Part shown: one piece after another, positions 35,501 to 46,502 of the stretch
Numbering within the stretch: the first letter of the stretch is position 1
Layout of the letters: every line of letters begins with the position of its first letter
NCBI GenBank assembly: GCA_019916065.1
Contig: CM034234.1
Location: 12,134,520-12,198,519 of the forward strand
Length of the DNA stretch: 64,000 nucleotides
Reading direction: 5' to 3'
Source: Vitellaria paradoxa
Lineage: Eukaryota; Streptophyta; Magnoliopsida; Ericales; Sapotaceae
Notes under the pieces: model-generated
Seen by the model: only the letters and a program-made list of their open reading frames with translations
Databases searched by the model: none
What the model was told of the DNA's origin: nothing
Program-made: the position numbers and the translations under genes

Positions 35501-38500
35501 AGGATACAGTGAAATGGGTGCCCCTAGCAAGGGGGAGGTTGAAGTGAGATCATACCGTAATGAGCTATCTGGGAGAAAAGTTGCGGACTTTCCTTGGGTG
35601 AAATTATGGAGCACAGGTGCCACTCAAAAGGCAACCTTATTCGTGTGGTGTGCGGTGAGAGGGAGAATTCTCGCCATCAACCATCTACAAGTACAGGAGC
35701 ACATCTTAGTGAACAGTTGCTGCTTGTGCAAGAGGCAAGACGAATCATCAAAGCACATTCTCCTTTGTTCTCCATGTGCAAAAGAGATGTGGGACTTATT
35801 TCTCTTCGGCTTTGGGGTGCTGTAGTGTTTTCCAAAGGATATTAAGGACCTTTTCTTATCTTGATGAAGATGCAGGCTAACCCTGAGCAAAAGGAAGGCA
35901 TGGCTTTAGCACCCTTCTGCATCTTTTGGGGCTTGTTTGGAAATAAAGAAATAGGAAAAACGCTTCAAGAGATAAAGATGCTTGCTTATAGAATGAATAT
36001 TTCAATTTTGTCTTGTTTGTATGGTTGGGTGATGGGGTTCTAGAACCAGATTTACACAACATATGTGGGGTTAGGGTGGTTTTTGCCCATTATACTTTTG
36101 ACGTTACTTAGCATTCCTTGATGCCCTTCCATTGAAATTTATTATTCATAAAAAAAAAAATGTGGTCATTGGTTAGTGATTTTTGTTTAACTCTAGTTTT
36201 TGTGTTCTTGTATGGCCTTAAATTGAGATTTTCATACAAATTGGAATTAATCCTTTCTTCCCACCCTAGCAACTATGTCGAATAGTATGGCGATTTTAAC
36301 ATAACTTCAATAATTGATAATTTTACCTCTGAAAAACTTCTAATTTTGATATAATTTTTGATAACTCAAGGAATCACTATCCAACGGAGTCTTGGCTTTT
36401 AATGTGAACCCTTAGGCCTGTAGTACCTCCACTAGCCTTGGCATATCTAGTGGTGTTGCTCAAGGAATAATAACACTCAGTGGGATTGACCCGATACCTC
36501 ACGCCCCTAGCAATAACCTAATTTCAGACACTTGAGCTACCCCTTGGGGTTACTTCAAATTTTGATAATAAAATAACAACATATTCAGATTATCATGTTT
36601 GGAGATACCCTTGGGGATTGTTTGACATTATTATAAATGATCTTTTGGAAATTGTACGATTGGATCACATGCTCTCTCTCTATGCGCATATTTATACACA
36701 TATAGACATTTATCCCATCAAACAATGCTATTTACATTTTTTTAAGATGTTTTGTACTAAGTGTTTATTTCTAATGCTTGTGTGTTCTAACATGTTGGAA
36801 TTTGTTTAATTTATTTTTTGTCACAGGTTGGGACAAAGGTTGCTGCTGTTTCTCGCAAGACAAACACAACCACTCATGAAGTGTTAGGAGTGATGACCAA
36901 AGGAAACACCCAAATTGTATGTCTATTTTCTGACTAATTAATTAGCTCGGTTCCTTTTTTATTATGTAACTTAATTTTCTTTGTGTGCAAATGCTTTTTT
37001 TTTTTTTTTTTTGGGCCTATGTTTGATAATTTGCTTTTTTATTTTTTACCCATTAGCAAGAAAAGCTCCACTCTTTGACAAATAAGCATATGCCTTTTCC
37101 TAAGAGGCACGGATGTGGATGTGCGATAACATAAACATATAGATACGTTAATTTTGAAAAATATCAAGAGACAACATGACAATTACTTGTTAACAGATAA
37201 ACATTTGCATATATACTTGAGAAAACAACAATTTATTCACTTTTATATTAAAAATACTTCTAATTTTATTTGTATCTATTCTAGAAAGTTTTGTTTACAA
37301 ATAAATTAGAAATTTTTAGAAAAAATGTTTACAAATAAATTAGAAGTTTTAAGTATTAAAATTTCTAAAAGTAAATAAATTTAAGAGGTAAGAAATTATT
37401 GAATATAAATTTATATTTTTCTTTAATTATAATTTTTTTCCTTGAAAATTACAATGGAAATTTTTAGAAAATTGTTTACAAATAAATTAGAAGTTTTAAG
37501 TATTAAAATTTCTAAAATTAAAAAAATTTAAGAGGTAAGAAATTATTGAATATAAATTTATATTTTTTCTTTATTTATAATTTTTTCCTTGAAAATTACA
37601 ATGTATCTGACTATATTTGAGTGATGGATACATGTGTCTCAAGTGTCCAAAAGGTGTCCGATTTTAAAGCAATTAAAAAATAATATGGCACGTTCGTAAA
37701 AATATCTGCCACATTAAGAGAGTGTCTCACACAACACCAGCATGTCGCCTTCCTAGAAGTGTCCATGCCTTTTGGGATTTTTCAATATGGTTTCATGTTT
37801 TTGTCATGTTAAGACGGGGGGTTCTGTGTCCTTTCATATTTCAGTTGTCATACTATTTTTGTGAAGATATCTAAACTGGTCTCTCGAACAGTGTTTCTTT
37901 GATACTCCAGGACTTATGCTAAAAAAGAGTGGCTTCCCTCACAATGACATGAAAGTTCGTGTTGAAAGTGCATGGAGTTCTGTAGATCTGTATGATGTGC
38001 TCATAGTTATATTTGATGTTCATAGACATCTTAATAGGTCAGTACTCATTGCCTTTGATTTGAGCAAATTCCATCTTCTTCTTTTATTTTCTAGTTCTTT
38101 CCATTGTTCTTTTTAAATTTTCTTGGGAAGCAATCCTAGCAATCAGTGTGATTATGATCATGTCATTTGTGGTAAATTTGTTCCATTTCTTCTACCTTGG
38201 ATTTACTGAGATATTTCTTAGTATCTGTTTCTATTCGATTCCTATTGTGATGGTCTTTTGTTCCAATCTCTATAAACTCTTTTTAATTTTTGATATCCAT
38301 TTGTTATTGTTTTGATTTTTCAGGAGCTGTTTTACTTGTGTATGTTTCTATGTTTTCTTGATACTTTTGGTATATGTTTTAATAGTTTTGTGTTATAGAT
38401 TTCAAATTCAATTACCGTAATTATGATATAATGATTGTTCATGGTTAAATTGACCTGGCGTAGTACTTTTGGGGTATTTTTCCTCAACTGGTTTTTCTTG

Positions 38501-41500
38501 GGTACAATTGAACAGTCCGGTTTGTGAACACTGATGAGAAATATCTTGTACATGCCTACTCTGTATTTTATGTTACGAGTTAGGATCATTGATCACTCGA
38601 TTCTTTTGAACTCTATCACTTGTGCAGGCCTGATTCAAGAGTAGTTGGATTAATTAACCGTATGGGCTCACAAGTGAATCCGAAACAGAAACGAGTGCTA
38701 TGTATGAATAAGGTGTGACTTGGTTGAGAAAAAGAAAGATTTGTTGAAAGTTGCTGAACAATTCAAAAATTTACATGGATATGAAAGGTTAGTTATCTCT
38801 CCTTTCCAATTCTTTTCTGTAAATGTCCTGAATCCTTGATAGTCTCCAATTCCTTAATGTCTTCTTTGTTGTTGTCGTGTTGTTTGTTGTTTGTAGGTAT
38901 TTCATGATATCGGGGTTGAAGGGCTTCTGGAGTAAAGACCTTAGTCAATATTTAATGGAACAGGCATGTTTTCTATATCATTGCCACTTTTGTGATATAC
39001 CTATTGAAAATTCAACTTTTCTTTTTTTAGCAGTCAGAAACATGTGCTTTTGCTGATAGGGTTATTTCACTATTTATTTAATTTTTTTTGTGTAATTTGG
39101 TTGAATATTAGGTCATATTTTGCATGGGTATACCGTAATACATTTCCATATTTTTAATAAGCATTCACATGTCTATATGTTTTCCAACTTCTGCTTGGCT
39201 CTATTAAAATTTACAGTCCTGTATGCTGTTAAACGCTATCTATCATTTAACCAAGAGCATGAGTATTACTGTATACATGCCTTTTTTTTTAAATAAGTAT
39301 TCATCCAGGTTTTTTAATCATGGTGAGTTGTACATATTTGCATGAAAGCTGCTGGGAAAAAACTTTTATCATGTGAACGGATTTTATAATTTTCTAAAGA
39401 CTTCCCTGTGTTGTGAAATTAACTCATTTTGTGAATGAAATATAAGGTTATTTCCAACAATTAGCCACTTTATTATTGCGTTTTTTCCATCTTAGAGAAA
39501 AATATTTCTTGGCGGAGCAATGCTATACTAACAGAAAAAATTGCTTGAACAAATTACCAGAATGATGCGGACACTTATCACTTTAAATAAAAACACCCAT
39601 TAAGATGCTATTTAATTTCAAATATGCCATTGCCACATCATTCTGGCAACTAACTTTGGTAGATTCTTTTAGAAGATAAGCATTTTCCTTCTTAGGGTAT
39701 CTCCACTATTGAAGTTCTTTTGTACCAGTATTGCGACTTGATCCTGCCACCATCCAATTGTTATGTGTATTAGCAGGGTAAGGGCATCCCAAGTTGTATG
39801 GCCTGGTCCTATTGGATCAAAAATAAAAGGCAGCCCAGCACACAAGACCTACCTCCTATACAGGGTTTGGGAAGGGCTAATATATGCAATCTTACTCCCA
39901 ATAGATGCAGAGAATAGGAAGGCAAAAAAAGGAATGATCTTTTCTATGAAATAAACTTCCATAAGATGTCCAATTTTCAATATAATGGGTTGATGGAATA
40001 TTTTAAATGAAATATGCTACTTGTCAGTAGCATGATATTACCTCTGTATGCTTCCTGTTGTATTTATTTGTCATTGTAAATGGTTGTCTTATTGGCACAG
40101 TTATTGTTAACTATTAATTCTAACTATTAATTCATTTTAACAAAGAGAACCATAATGTAGAGTGGTAACTTTCCCTCATTTCCATGAGCACAGGATCTCT
40201 TTATGGAATGTGTTTTTGTTTGCTTATGAAACCAGGGGCATTTTGAAGTTGTCTTCAGCCATTCTGCCTGATTGTGATTATTCTCTCTAGAAAGTTATGT
40301 ACCTAACTTTGGCTTCATCTTTTGTAATATGCCTAGGCAGTTAAAAGGCCTTGGGATGAAGATCCGCTTACAATGAGTGAAGAGGTTATGAAAAACATAT
40401 CTTTAGAAGTTGTCCGTGAAAGATTGTTGGACCATGTACATCAGGTGGTGCCTAGTTTCGCATGTTAATATGTTTCTTAGCTTGGCTGTTCTTTGCCCAA
40501 AAGTTTCTTTAGTTTTTTGTCCGTAACATTTATTCTCTATTTCCACATTTTTGGTCTGCCAGGAGTTTAAATTGACATTGTTATCTTATCTTATTTCAGG
40601 AAATCCCATATGGTATAGAACATCGCTTGGTAGATTGGAAGGAGCTGCGAGATGGTTCTCTTAGGATCGAACAACATTTCATCACTCCCAAGATGAGCCA
40701 GCGCAAGATTCTTGTTGGAAAGAATGGTTCTAAAATAGGGTATGCTCATTTTGGTCAGAAATTTACTTGCATGTAGTTTTGTTTCTCTTGGTTTTTATAC
40801 GTGGTGGTGGTTGGGTTGGTTCATTTCAGTGACAACCAATAACCAAAATCATGTGTTGACGGGTTGATTAAAAATATTGAAAATCAAATGGGACCCAGCA
40901 CAAGTAACATGAATTTGGATAGATTGTTTGGTTGGGTATTTGAGCTGATTTCCAATTCCACACTAATTATTAAGGGTGTGTCAATCCTTGTGGTGTTCGC
41001 TGCTGCACTGTCCTAGGTAAACATAAGTTAAGGCTGGTATTCTTCCTCAATATTGATTCAACAGCCTTTTCTTCTGGTACGTGGAAGTCCGCAGCCACTA
41101 TCCCGTATTGGGGTGCGCACAGGGCGAATCACGCTCCAGGACCCTAGCCGGCAAAAACCCCTGGAGAGTTAACCAGCCTAGGTAAGCCCTGGCTGACCGG
41201 CACGACCGAGAGGAGGCCATTAGGCACCCGCCATTACAGCGGTAACCCACCCCCCGTGGGGGAGTCGAACCCGGAATCTCGAGAGACCCAAGCTCTAAGG
41301 CGAGCCCGACTTCCACTCGGCCACCCCCGAAGGGGAGCCTTTTCTTCATTCTTCTTTAGATAGTACCAGGGCTTGATCCCTGGAACTTCGTACCAGTTGA
41401 TCGTTTTACTCAAGTCGTTGATAGGCAGATAAGGTTAATAAGCAGTACAAGAGGTTTCCTTCATTTACTAGGACTTTTAAGGGTCTTAGAAAAGATGAAG

Positions 41501-41916
41501 GAAAGAGAGAGGAACATGGAGTAGTAACTCATACTCATGCACTTAGAGAGAGAGAGAGAGAGAGATAGAGCTAAGTTCCAACTATTCAACTTACATTTAT
41601 TTAAATTAATTTTGTTTTACATTTGTATATATGTTTCATATATGCTCCTTTTGGCATCCTCAAAATAAATTGACTTATTTTGGTAACTTTTGCGTCTTAG
41701 ATGACAATTTCCCACCAAAATGCGATTAATTTGCTTGTCTCATTTTACGCGTACATGATCTTTCTATTTGGAAATTTCCATTTTCATTGAAGAGGAAGTT
41801 CATGGTTGGATCTTGTTAAATGCAGGAGAATAGGCATTGAAGCCAACGAAGAGCTAAGGTCGATATTGAAGAGGAATGTTCACCTCATTCTTCAGGTTAG
41901 AGTACTTAAACGATGA
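32585..41916 (+). CDS. ERG: Era-like GTPase with KH domain; eight exons, frame broken by indels
   Basis: Exons: 32585-33082, 36827-36916, 37892-38037, 38628-38787, 38897-38963, 40337-40444, 40600-40739, 41826-41916. The product (about 432 aa if the frame were whole) resembles plant ERG, an Era-family GTPase thought to act in organellar small-subunit ribosome assembly. The N-terminus MKALRALRTLAVFSSS is basic and looks like a mitochondrial presequence. Visible motifs: G1 GAPNAGKS (exon 1), DTPGLM (exon 3), NKV at G4 (exon 4), and KH loop GKNGSKIG (exons 7-8). Breaks: one extra T near 32788 (GGATTCC), one base missing within 32970-32990, one extra T at 38712-38714 inside the NKxD motif, and a compensating +1/-1 pair at 38924-38937 that alters the G5 region. 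Intron 5 has a GC donor. It is either a decaying copy or carries local assembly errors. Confidence 0.85.
33083..35320. other. ERG intron 1, first part
   Basis: Long intronic sequence with no recognised gene. Its short ORFs are chance. Intron 1 totals 3.7 kb, mainly because of the LINE and SINE-like insertions in its second half. GGTTGGTTGGTTGG near 35190 is a small simple repeat. Confidence 0.5.
35330..36160 (+). mobile_element. 5'-truncated LINE fragment in ERG intron 1
   Basis: Conceptual translation, with several stops and shifts, gives WNYIMRRNLFDWELDKL, then FVWCAVRGRILAINHLQ and CCLCKRQDESSKHILLCSP. That is the zinc-binding C-terminal domain that follows RT in plant L1-type LINEs (zf-RVT). 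It ends in a short A-run at about 36150-36159. 5' truncation with a poly(A) end is typical of LINE retrotransposition. It lies in the same orientation as the host gene. Confidence 0.85.
36365..36559 (-). mobile_element. Probable tRNA-derived SINE in ERG intron 1
   Basis: On the - strand, GTAGCTCAAGTG resembles a Pol III A box and GGGTCAATCCC a B box about 40 bp downstream. TTTTGATAA occurs on both sides (about 36356-36364 and 36560-36568) as a possible target duplication. Ends are uncertain because the element is diverged. Confidence 0.55.
37281..37602. repeat. Two-copy tandem repeat of about 148 bp in ERG intron 2
   Basis: Copies at about 37310-37457 and 37458-37602 share TTTACAAATAAATTAGAAG and AAGAGGTAAGAAATTATTG. 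A partial third copy precedes them. Flanking text (GTGTCTCAAGTGTCC, AAGGTGTCCGATTT) suggests the duplication lies inside a larger dispersed repeat spanning roughly 37100-37770. Confidence 0.85.
38964..38965 (+). other. Non-canonical GC splice donor, ERG intron 5
   Basis: Exon 5 ends CAG and the intron begins GCATG; the next exon starts after CCTAG at 40337 and keeps the protein register (EQ then AVKRPW). This is a GC-AG intron, either ancestral or a GT-to-GC change. Confidence 0.75.
39815..39945 (+). repeat. SINE-like dispersed repeat in ERG intron 5
   Basis: GGCAGCCCAGCACACAAG, then CAGGGTTTGGGAAGGG and TATGCAATCTTACTCCCA, match the conserved internal segment of a widespread plant SINE-type repeat as I remember it. 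Pol III boxes are not clear and the ends are not defined. Confidence 0.5.
41075..41335 (-). mobile_element. tRNA-derived SINE in ERG intron 7, 261 bp, with 12-bp target duplication
   Basis: On the - strand the element begins CCCCTTCGGGGGTGGCCGAG. An A box TGGCCGAGTGG (41313-41323) and a perfect B box GGTTCGACTCC (41261-41271) follow, spaced as in a tRNA gene. The head resembles tRNA-Leu/Ser type sequence. AGCCTTTTCTTC flanks it on both sides (41063-41074 and 41336-41347). It is unusually GC-rich against the AT-rich intron. Its 3' end reads CACGTACCA with no poly(A) tail visible, which is odd for many SINEs. Confidence 0.88.
41546..41566. repeat. (GA)n microsatellite in ERG intron 7
   Basis: A run of about ten AG units. 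A second GA run lies just after the gene near 42006-42021. Confidence 0.85.
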
Positions 41917-44340
41917 AAAGTGTCAGAAGTAATTCATACACTACTCAGCTCACCCAGGTCCAATTAATACCTTTTTCTGTTAAGTAATTTTTTGTTGTAC
42001 ATATAGAGAGAGAGAGAGAGGAGTGATTTACTGTACACTTTGTATTTGTTCCAAATAACTTGGTGGAATAATCTACTTGAAGGATCTTTTCTCAATCTGA
42101 ATTCCTTTTTTTTTTTTAAGCATTTCTATGAAGTTCCGATCGCTTGCTTTCCTGGACCTGTAAATCTCACCGCAGAGATCAATTACCTCTCCAGTCCCAG
42201 AATTCCTTTCCGGATTCACGCGCTCAGTCTTAGCGTTATTTCTGTGTTTACCTGTTTCAAATTAATGCTAACTATTTGAAAATTTTTGAATTACTCTTAT
42301 TATTATTTTTTTTTTTTTAAAAAGACAAAATGCATAGTAGCTTAAAGACAAGCGAAGGTATCTAAATCAATTGAGAAAAAGTCGGATTAATGACACCAGG
42401 CTTCGGTTAACGGTTACATCTTCCAAGTGCAGCATGTTTTGCATGGTAAGATTAGAGTCAACAAAGCACGCGCGCGCGCGCGCGCAGAGACGAAAGGTGT
42501 TTTGAAAAATTAAATTAAAAAATAAATGTATTGGGTCATTTGATTTGTTTTTTTATTTTCTGTTTTTATTTTCTATTTTCTGTTTTGATCTTATTTTTTA
42601 TTTTGTACTTTTAAAAATAAAAAAAATAACTCAAAATTTATTTGATTATTTGTATTTTCAAAATTTATTTTTGAAAACTGAAAATAAATTTACACATGAA
42701 ATAAAAAATTATAAAAAATCGTTTTGAGAGTTTTTAACAAAAAATAAAAAAAATTTCAAAACAAGGAAAATAAAACATTTTTAGTTTTTTCATTTTGAAA
42801 TTTTTAATACATAAAATAAAAATAAAAAATAAAAAATACAAAAGTAAATCAGATGGTACTTAAGTGACCAAATGCGTCTTGAAGTGTTTTCCTTATTTTA
42901 AAAAAGGTAGAATAGAAAATGGGCTCAAAGCAAAAACAAATGGATTAAATGGCACTTTTTAGATTTGAGGAAAATGTTTGATTTGAAAAAAATAAGAGGA
43001 TAAATTGTGTTTTGAGAACAATTAGAAAGAACACTTAGATTTTGAGTGTTTACCGTATTTTTATTTTGCATTTTCATTCTTCAATTCTTGAAGATAACTC
43101 AATTAAATTACCGACAAACGCTGGAAATTCAATTGATTTTATTTAGTATTAAAAATCGTTTTTGATATCTTCCAAATCAAGAAACTCAATTCCAAATTTT
43201 AAGAACTTGATAAATTTGAGTATTAATTATGTTAAGAATATTGTTCTTTGTCTTACAATGAATCAAAAATATATATATATATACTAAACATTCGCTGTGT
43301 TAAACATGTCACCTTTATCTATGACTAATTAAAAGTTATACAAAAGATAAATCTCATACAAAATATTGAAAATTATTATTTAGACAATTAAGACGATATT
43401 AAAAAAATTTATAAAAACTTGCATTCAGTAATTAAATTTACATAAGTCCATCATAATTTCTACTCTAGTCTGAGTTAGAGCTTTTAGGTACAAATCATAA
43501 CTAAATACTCTAAGAGAAGAAAAAAAAAAAATTCGGTTCAAGGTCTTTCTCTAATTTTGAGAAATGTATGTTTATAAGTACATAGCAATCCTATTATATT
43601 AGGAAACAACTATCGCAAAAAACAAACTTAGAGTACTTAGGCCCTATTTAGTTTACAAATAAACTCTAAAAAATTTTATAAATCTCTGTTAACTTTATAT
43701 CACATCAATTTTTTTCTTTCACTGTACACATTACAAACTTTCAATTTATCTCAATTTATCTTACTTCAAACTCACCCTAAGGAAGTTTGATTTAGCAACC
43801 CAAAATTTGAAAATCGCATTGCACATTCAAATGATATCATATATTTTTTTTTCCTCTTGACCTATTAACATCAAACGAAAGTTTTTATATTTGAATGACT
43901 AATTAAGATTTTTAGATTCTCACCTCTTTGTCAATTAATTCCACTAGGAATTGATATAAATCAAAAAAAAATAATATATCGTCATAAAGAATTCTAGTGA
44001 ATTTAGATTACAGAATTAAGTTAGAATTAAATTAAATTAAAAAAGATAAAATAGTAAAATAGTCAATACATAGAGTGCAGATAATGAAAGGATAGAGTTA
44101 AGTTAAATTTAAAAAAAATGGGCTTAAAGTAGTGAATTTTTTTTTTTCAAATATTAACAATTTTATAATCGTATAGGTATAGATATAGATATAAAAGTAA
44201 ATTCGGTAAGTTTAGAGGGATTAGCAAGGTATTAATTTAATCTTATATTTTTTATATTTTTCTTTATTAAAACGACGTCGTGATTTTAGAACACCCCCTA
44301 CTCGCCAATTCGAACATTCTTCATTCGCCCGTTCACATAT
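41917..44340. other. Spacer between ERG and the GPN-loop GTPase
   Basis: No supported gene. A (CG)8-9 run lies at 42468-42485, rare in such AT-rich DNA. About 42535-42865 is an AT-rich, roughly palindromic block (GTCATTTGATTTG on the left, AAATCAGATGGTACTT on the right) that could be an old hAT-like MITE. An (AT)n run is at 43270-43282. Confidence 0.45.
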
Positions 44341-44372
44341 ACGTCTCGGACTTCTTCTGCCTCTTCGAAACC

Positions 44373-44380
44373 AAACCCTA
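44373..44380 (+). promoter_or_regulatory. Telo-box in the 5' region of the GPN-loop GTPase gene
   Basis: AAACCCTA lies in the probable promoter or 5' UTR, about 100 bp before the first predicted donor site. It is typical of plant housekeeping genes. Confidence 0.5.
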
Positions 44381-44481
44381 GAACTGAAGCCTTTCAACGT
44401 TTCCAAGACGACCATATTCTTCGCCTACCAACTCCGGGCACATCGCACTGGTGATTGGCGACTAAGGCACCACCAATTAAG
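44381..44481 (+). other. Probable 5' UTR exon 1 of the GPN-loop GTPase gene
   Basis: GC-richer sequence ending AATTAAG before GTACTC, a good donor. It has no ATG. Its upstream limit is a guess from composition and the telo-box. Confidence 0.45.
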
Positions 44482-45608
44482 GTACTCCTCTCCTATCTCT
44501 CTCTAAAATTCTTTCACTTTCTGTCTCTACCTCATTGTAACGTGTAATCAGACGATTCTGGTCATCGGAGGCTCATTGCTATCGTAGTCACCCGCGTCCA
44601 TACTAAGCACCTCAATTCCGGCAAGGTCTTTGTTTGGTGCTGCATAAAAAAAAAAAAAAAAGAAAATCTTCTACGGACAGAGTCGGGCAAATTTTCTTAC
44701 TTAAGCCCCGTTGCTTTTTCTCTCTCTCTCATTCTATTCTGAAATTCGAATTGTGTTTTGTCAGCCTGTGATTACTGGGTATTTTGGCCCAATTTCTGGT
44801 TTTAAATTTGTCCTGCTCATATATGGATATTTTGGGCTTGCTCGTTTCTGCGAACTGTGAAATGGGTATTGCTTTGTAGAAACTCTGAATTGAGCATAAT
44901 TTTGTACAGAAGTCTTAGTTTTTTCTGTTGCTTACGATTAGCTGGGTGCATATCATCTGCTTGAGAACTGGCATCAGTTACACACTGCATTATAAAGCAG
45001 TGACTGTATAAAAAAAAAATAATGATAAATAAATGATCAAGGTCCCTAATAAAATGTATTTTGAAATAAACTTACAAATTACAATGGAGGTTAAACAAAT
45101 TTAAAAAAATTGTGTTCAAGGGAACTAGAGAACCAAAATATCAGCAAACAGTTCATTGATCAAGGAATTGTTTGGCCTTTAATCTCTAATACCAGTTCAA
45201 ATGCTTCACCTTGAAAATCAAACCATTTTCCATAATGGCTGCTTATGTCCTTGTCAACAAAATCATCGACGATAATGCTTATGTGCCTCTTCTCCTGTTC
45301 AAATTTGATATATATTCAATTTTCCATTTTATTTAGATGTTGAATTTTATTTCCACTATTAGTTTCTAATCCATTTATATCATTGTGTTAGTGTGGAGTA
45401 TTATTTGTTTTTTACCTTCCTGTGCCTTTGACAGGAATGTTGTCGCCATCACAAGAATACGATTTTGTTTATAATGTTGCTATGAATCCCATTATCTTTC
45501 CCATTTATAATTTTGTTTATATATATAGTAACAACCTTTTATTCCCGCAGAATTTATTTATCACAAAAGAAATAAAATTCCTAGGCTGATGTAATGTTGT
45601 CTGTACAG

Positions 45609-45650
45609 TTCAGTGAAGATCCTCTTACAGCCAAAGTTGATCGCCTAAAG
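45609..45650 (+). other. Probable 5' UTR exon 2 of the GPN-loop GTPase gene
   Basis: Bounded by CTGTACAG and GTATGCC, good acceptor and donor sites. Joined to 46470-46502 it is open in the CDS frame (FSEDPLTAKVDRLK), but I see no in-frame ATG upstream and the joined leader has a TGA further up, so it is probably untranslated. Confidence 0.45.
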
Positions 45651-46034
45651 GTATGCCATATTTTTTAATTTTCCCCTCATGTTGGATGGTTGGATTGAGT
45701 CACTAAAGGACCTGTAAAAATTCTAGATTTCTTTTGTAACACTTTTCTCTTATTAGGTTGTTCTTTATGTTGCATGATAAGCTGTATAACAAAGATTATG
45801 AAGCACCTACAACATACCTGACGTTTCTTTTTCATTATTGTTTGCTGTAATAAGATGTGAAAATTTTTGTACTTGGCATAGAATGCAAATTGATAATAGA
45901 CTTTACAAGTTATTTCATTGTGTCCATTTAGCTAATTTGTATGGCATATCTTCATGCATGACATTGGCGGATTATGCCTTAATTGGACCAAGCTATTCTA
46001 ATAATGCTTTAGTTCTGATGTCGTTTTATTTTTC

Positions 46035-46235
46035 GAGTTTGAGCTAAAGCTCACTAGTACCTCAGTTGAGATATTTGTGAGCTGAATTCAAATATAACAT
46101 TTTCCTTGCTGAGCCAAGCTCGAGCCTATACAAAAGCTTGAGCTCAAGATTGAGCTGGATAATTTATGTTCAAGCCTAGCTCGAGCAAGCTAAAGCTCAA
46201 CTTGGCTCGGCTTGAATCAAATCTACCCCTACTAG
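46035..46235. repeat. GAGCTCGAGC-type dispersed repeat in a 5' UTR intron
   Basis: Dense GAGCT/AGCTC words (GAGCTAAAGCTC, CCAAGCTCGAGCC, AGCTCGAGCAAGC) make an imperfect palindromic block ending ATCTACCCC. Sequences of this style recur in plant genomes; I cannot assign a class. Confidence 0.5.
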
Positions 46236-46502
46236 AACTAGAAGCAAACCCTTTTCATTAGAGCTCTGACGTTGCGCTCTTCTTCTTCGAAGAGGAACTG
46301 AGACACAGTAAGTCAAATTCCCCTTCGTGAATTCTGCTATGTTTGCCTCAATAATGGACTTATGCATTTGATTCCCAAGAAACATGAATTGTATCCATTT
46401 ATCCCCGACTAAAACCCTAACCTGCCATGATGGCTTTACTGAATAAAAGAATGTGAACTTTTTGTTTAGGATTTGAAGGATCGAATACTGCAGGCACTGA
46501 AA

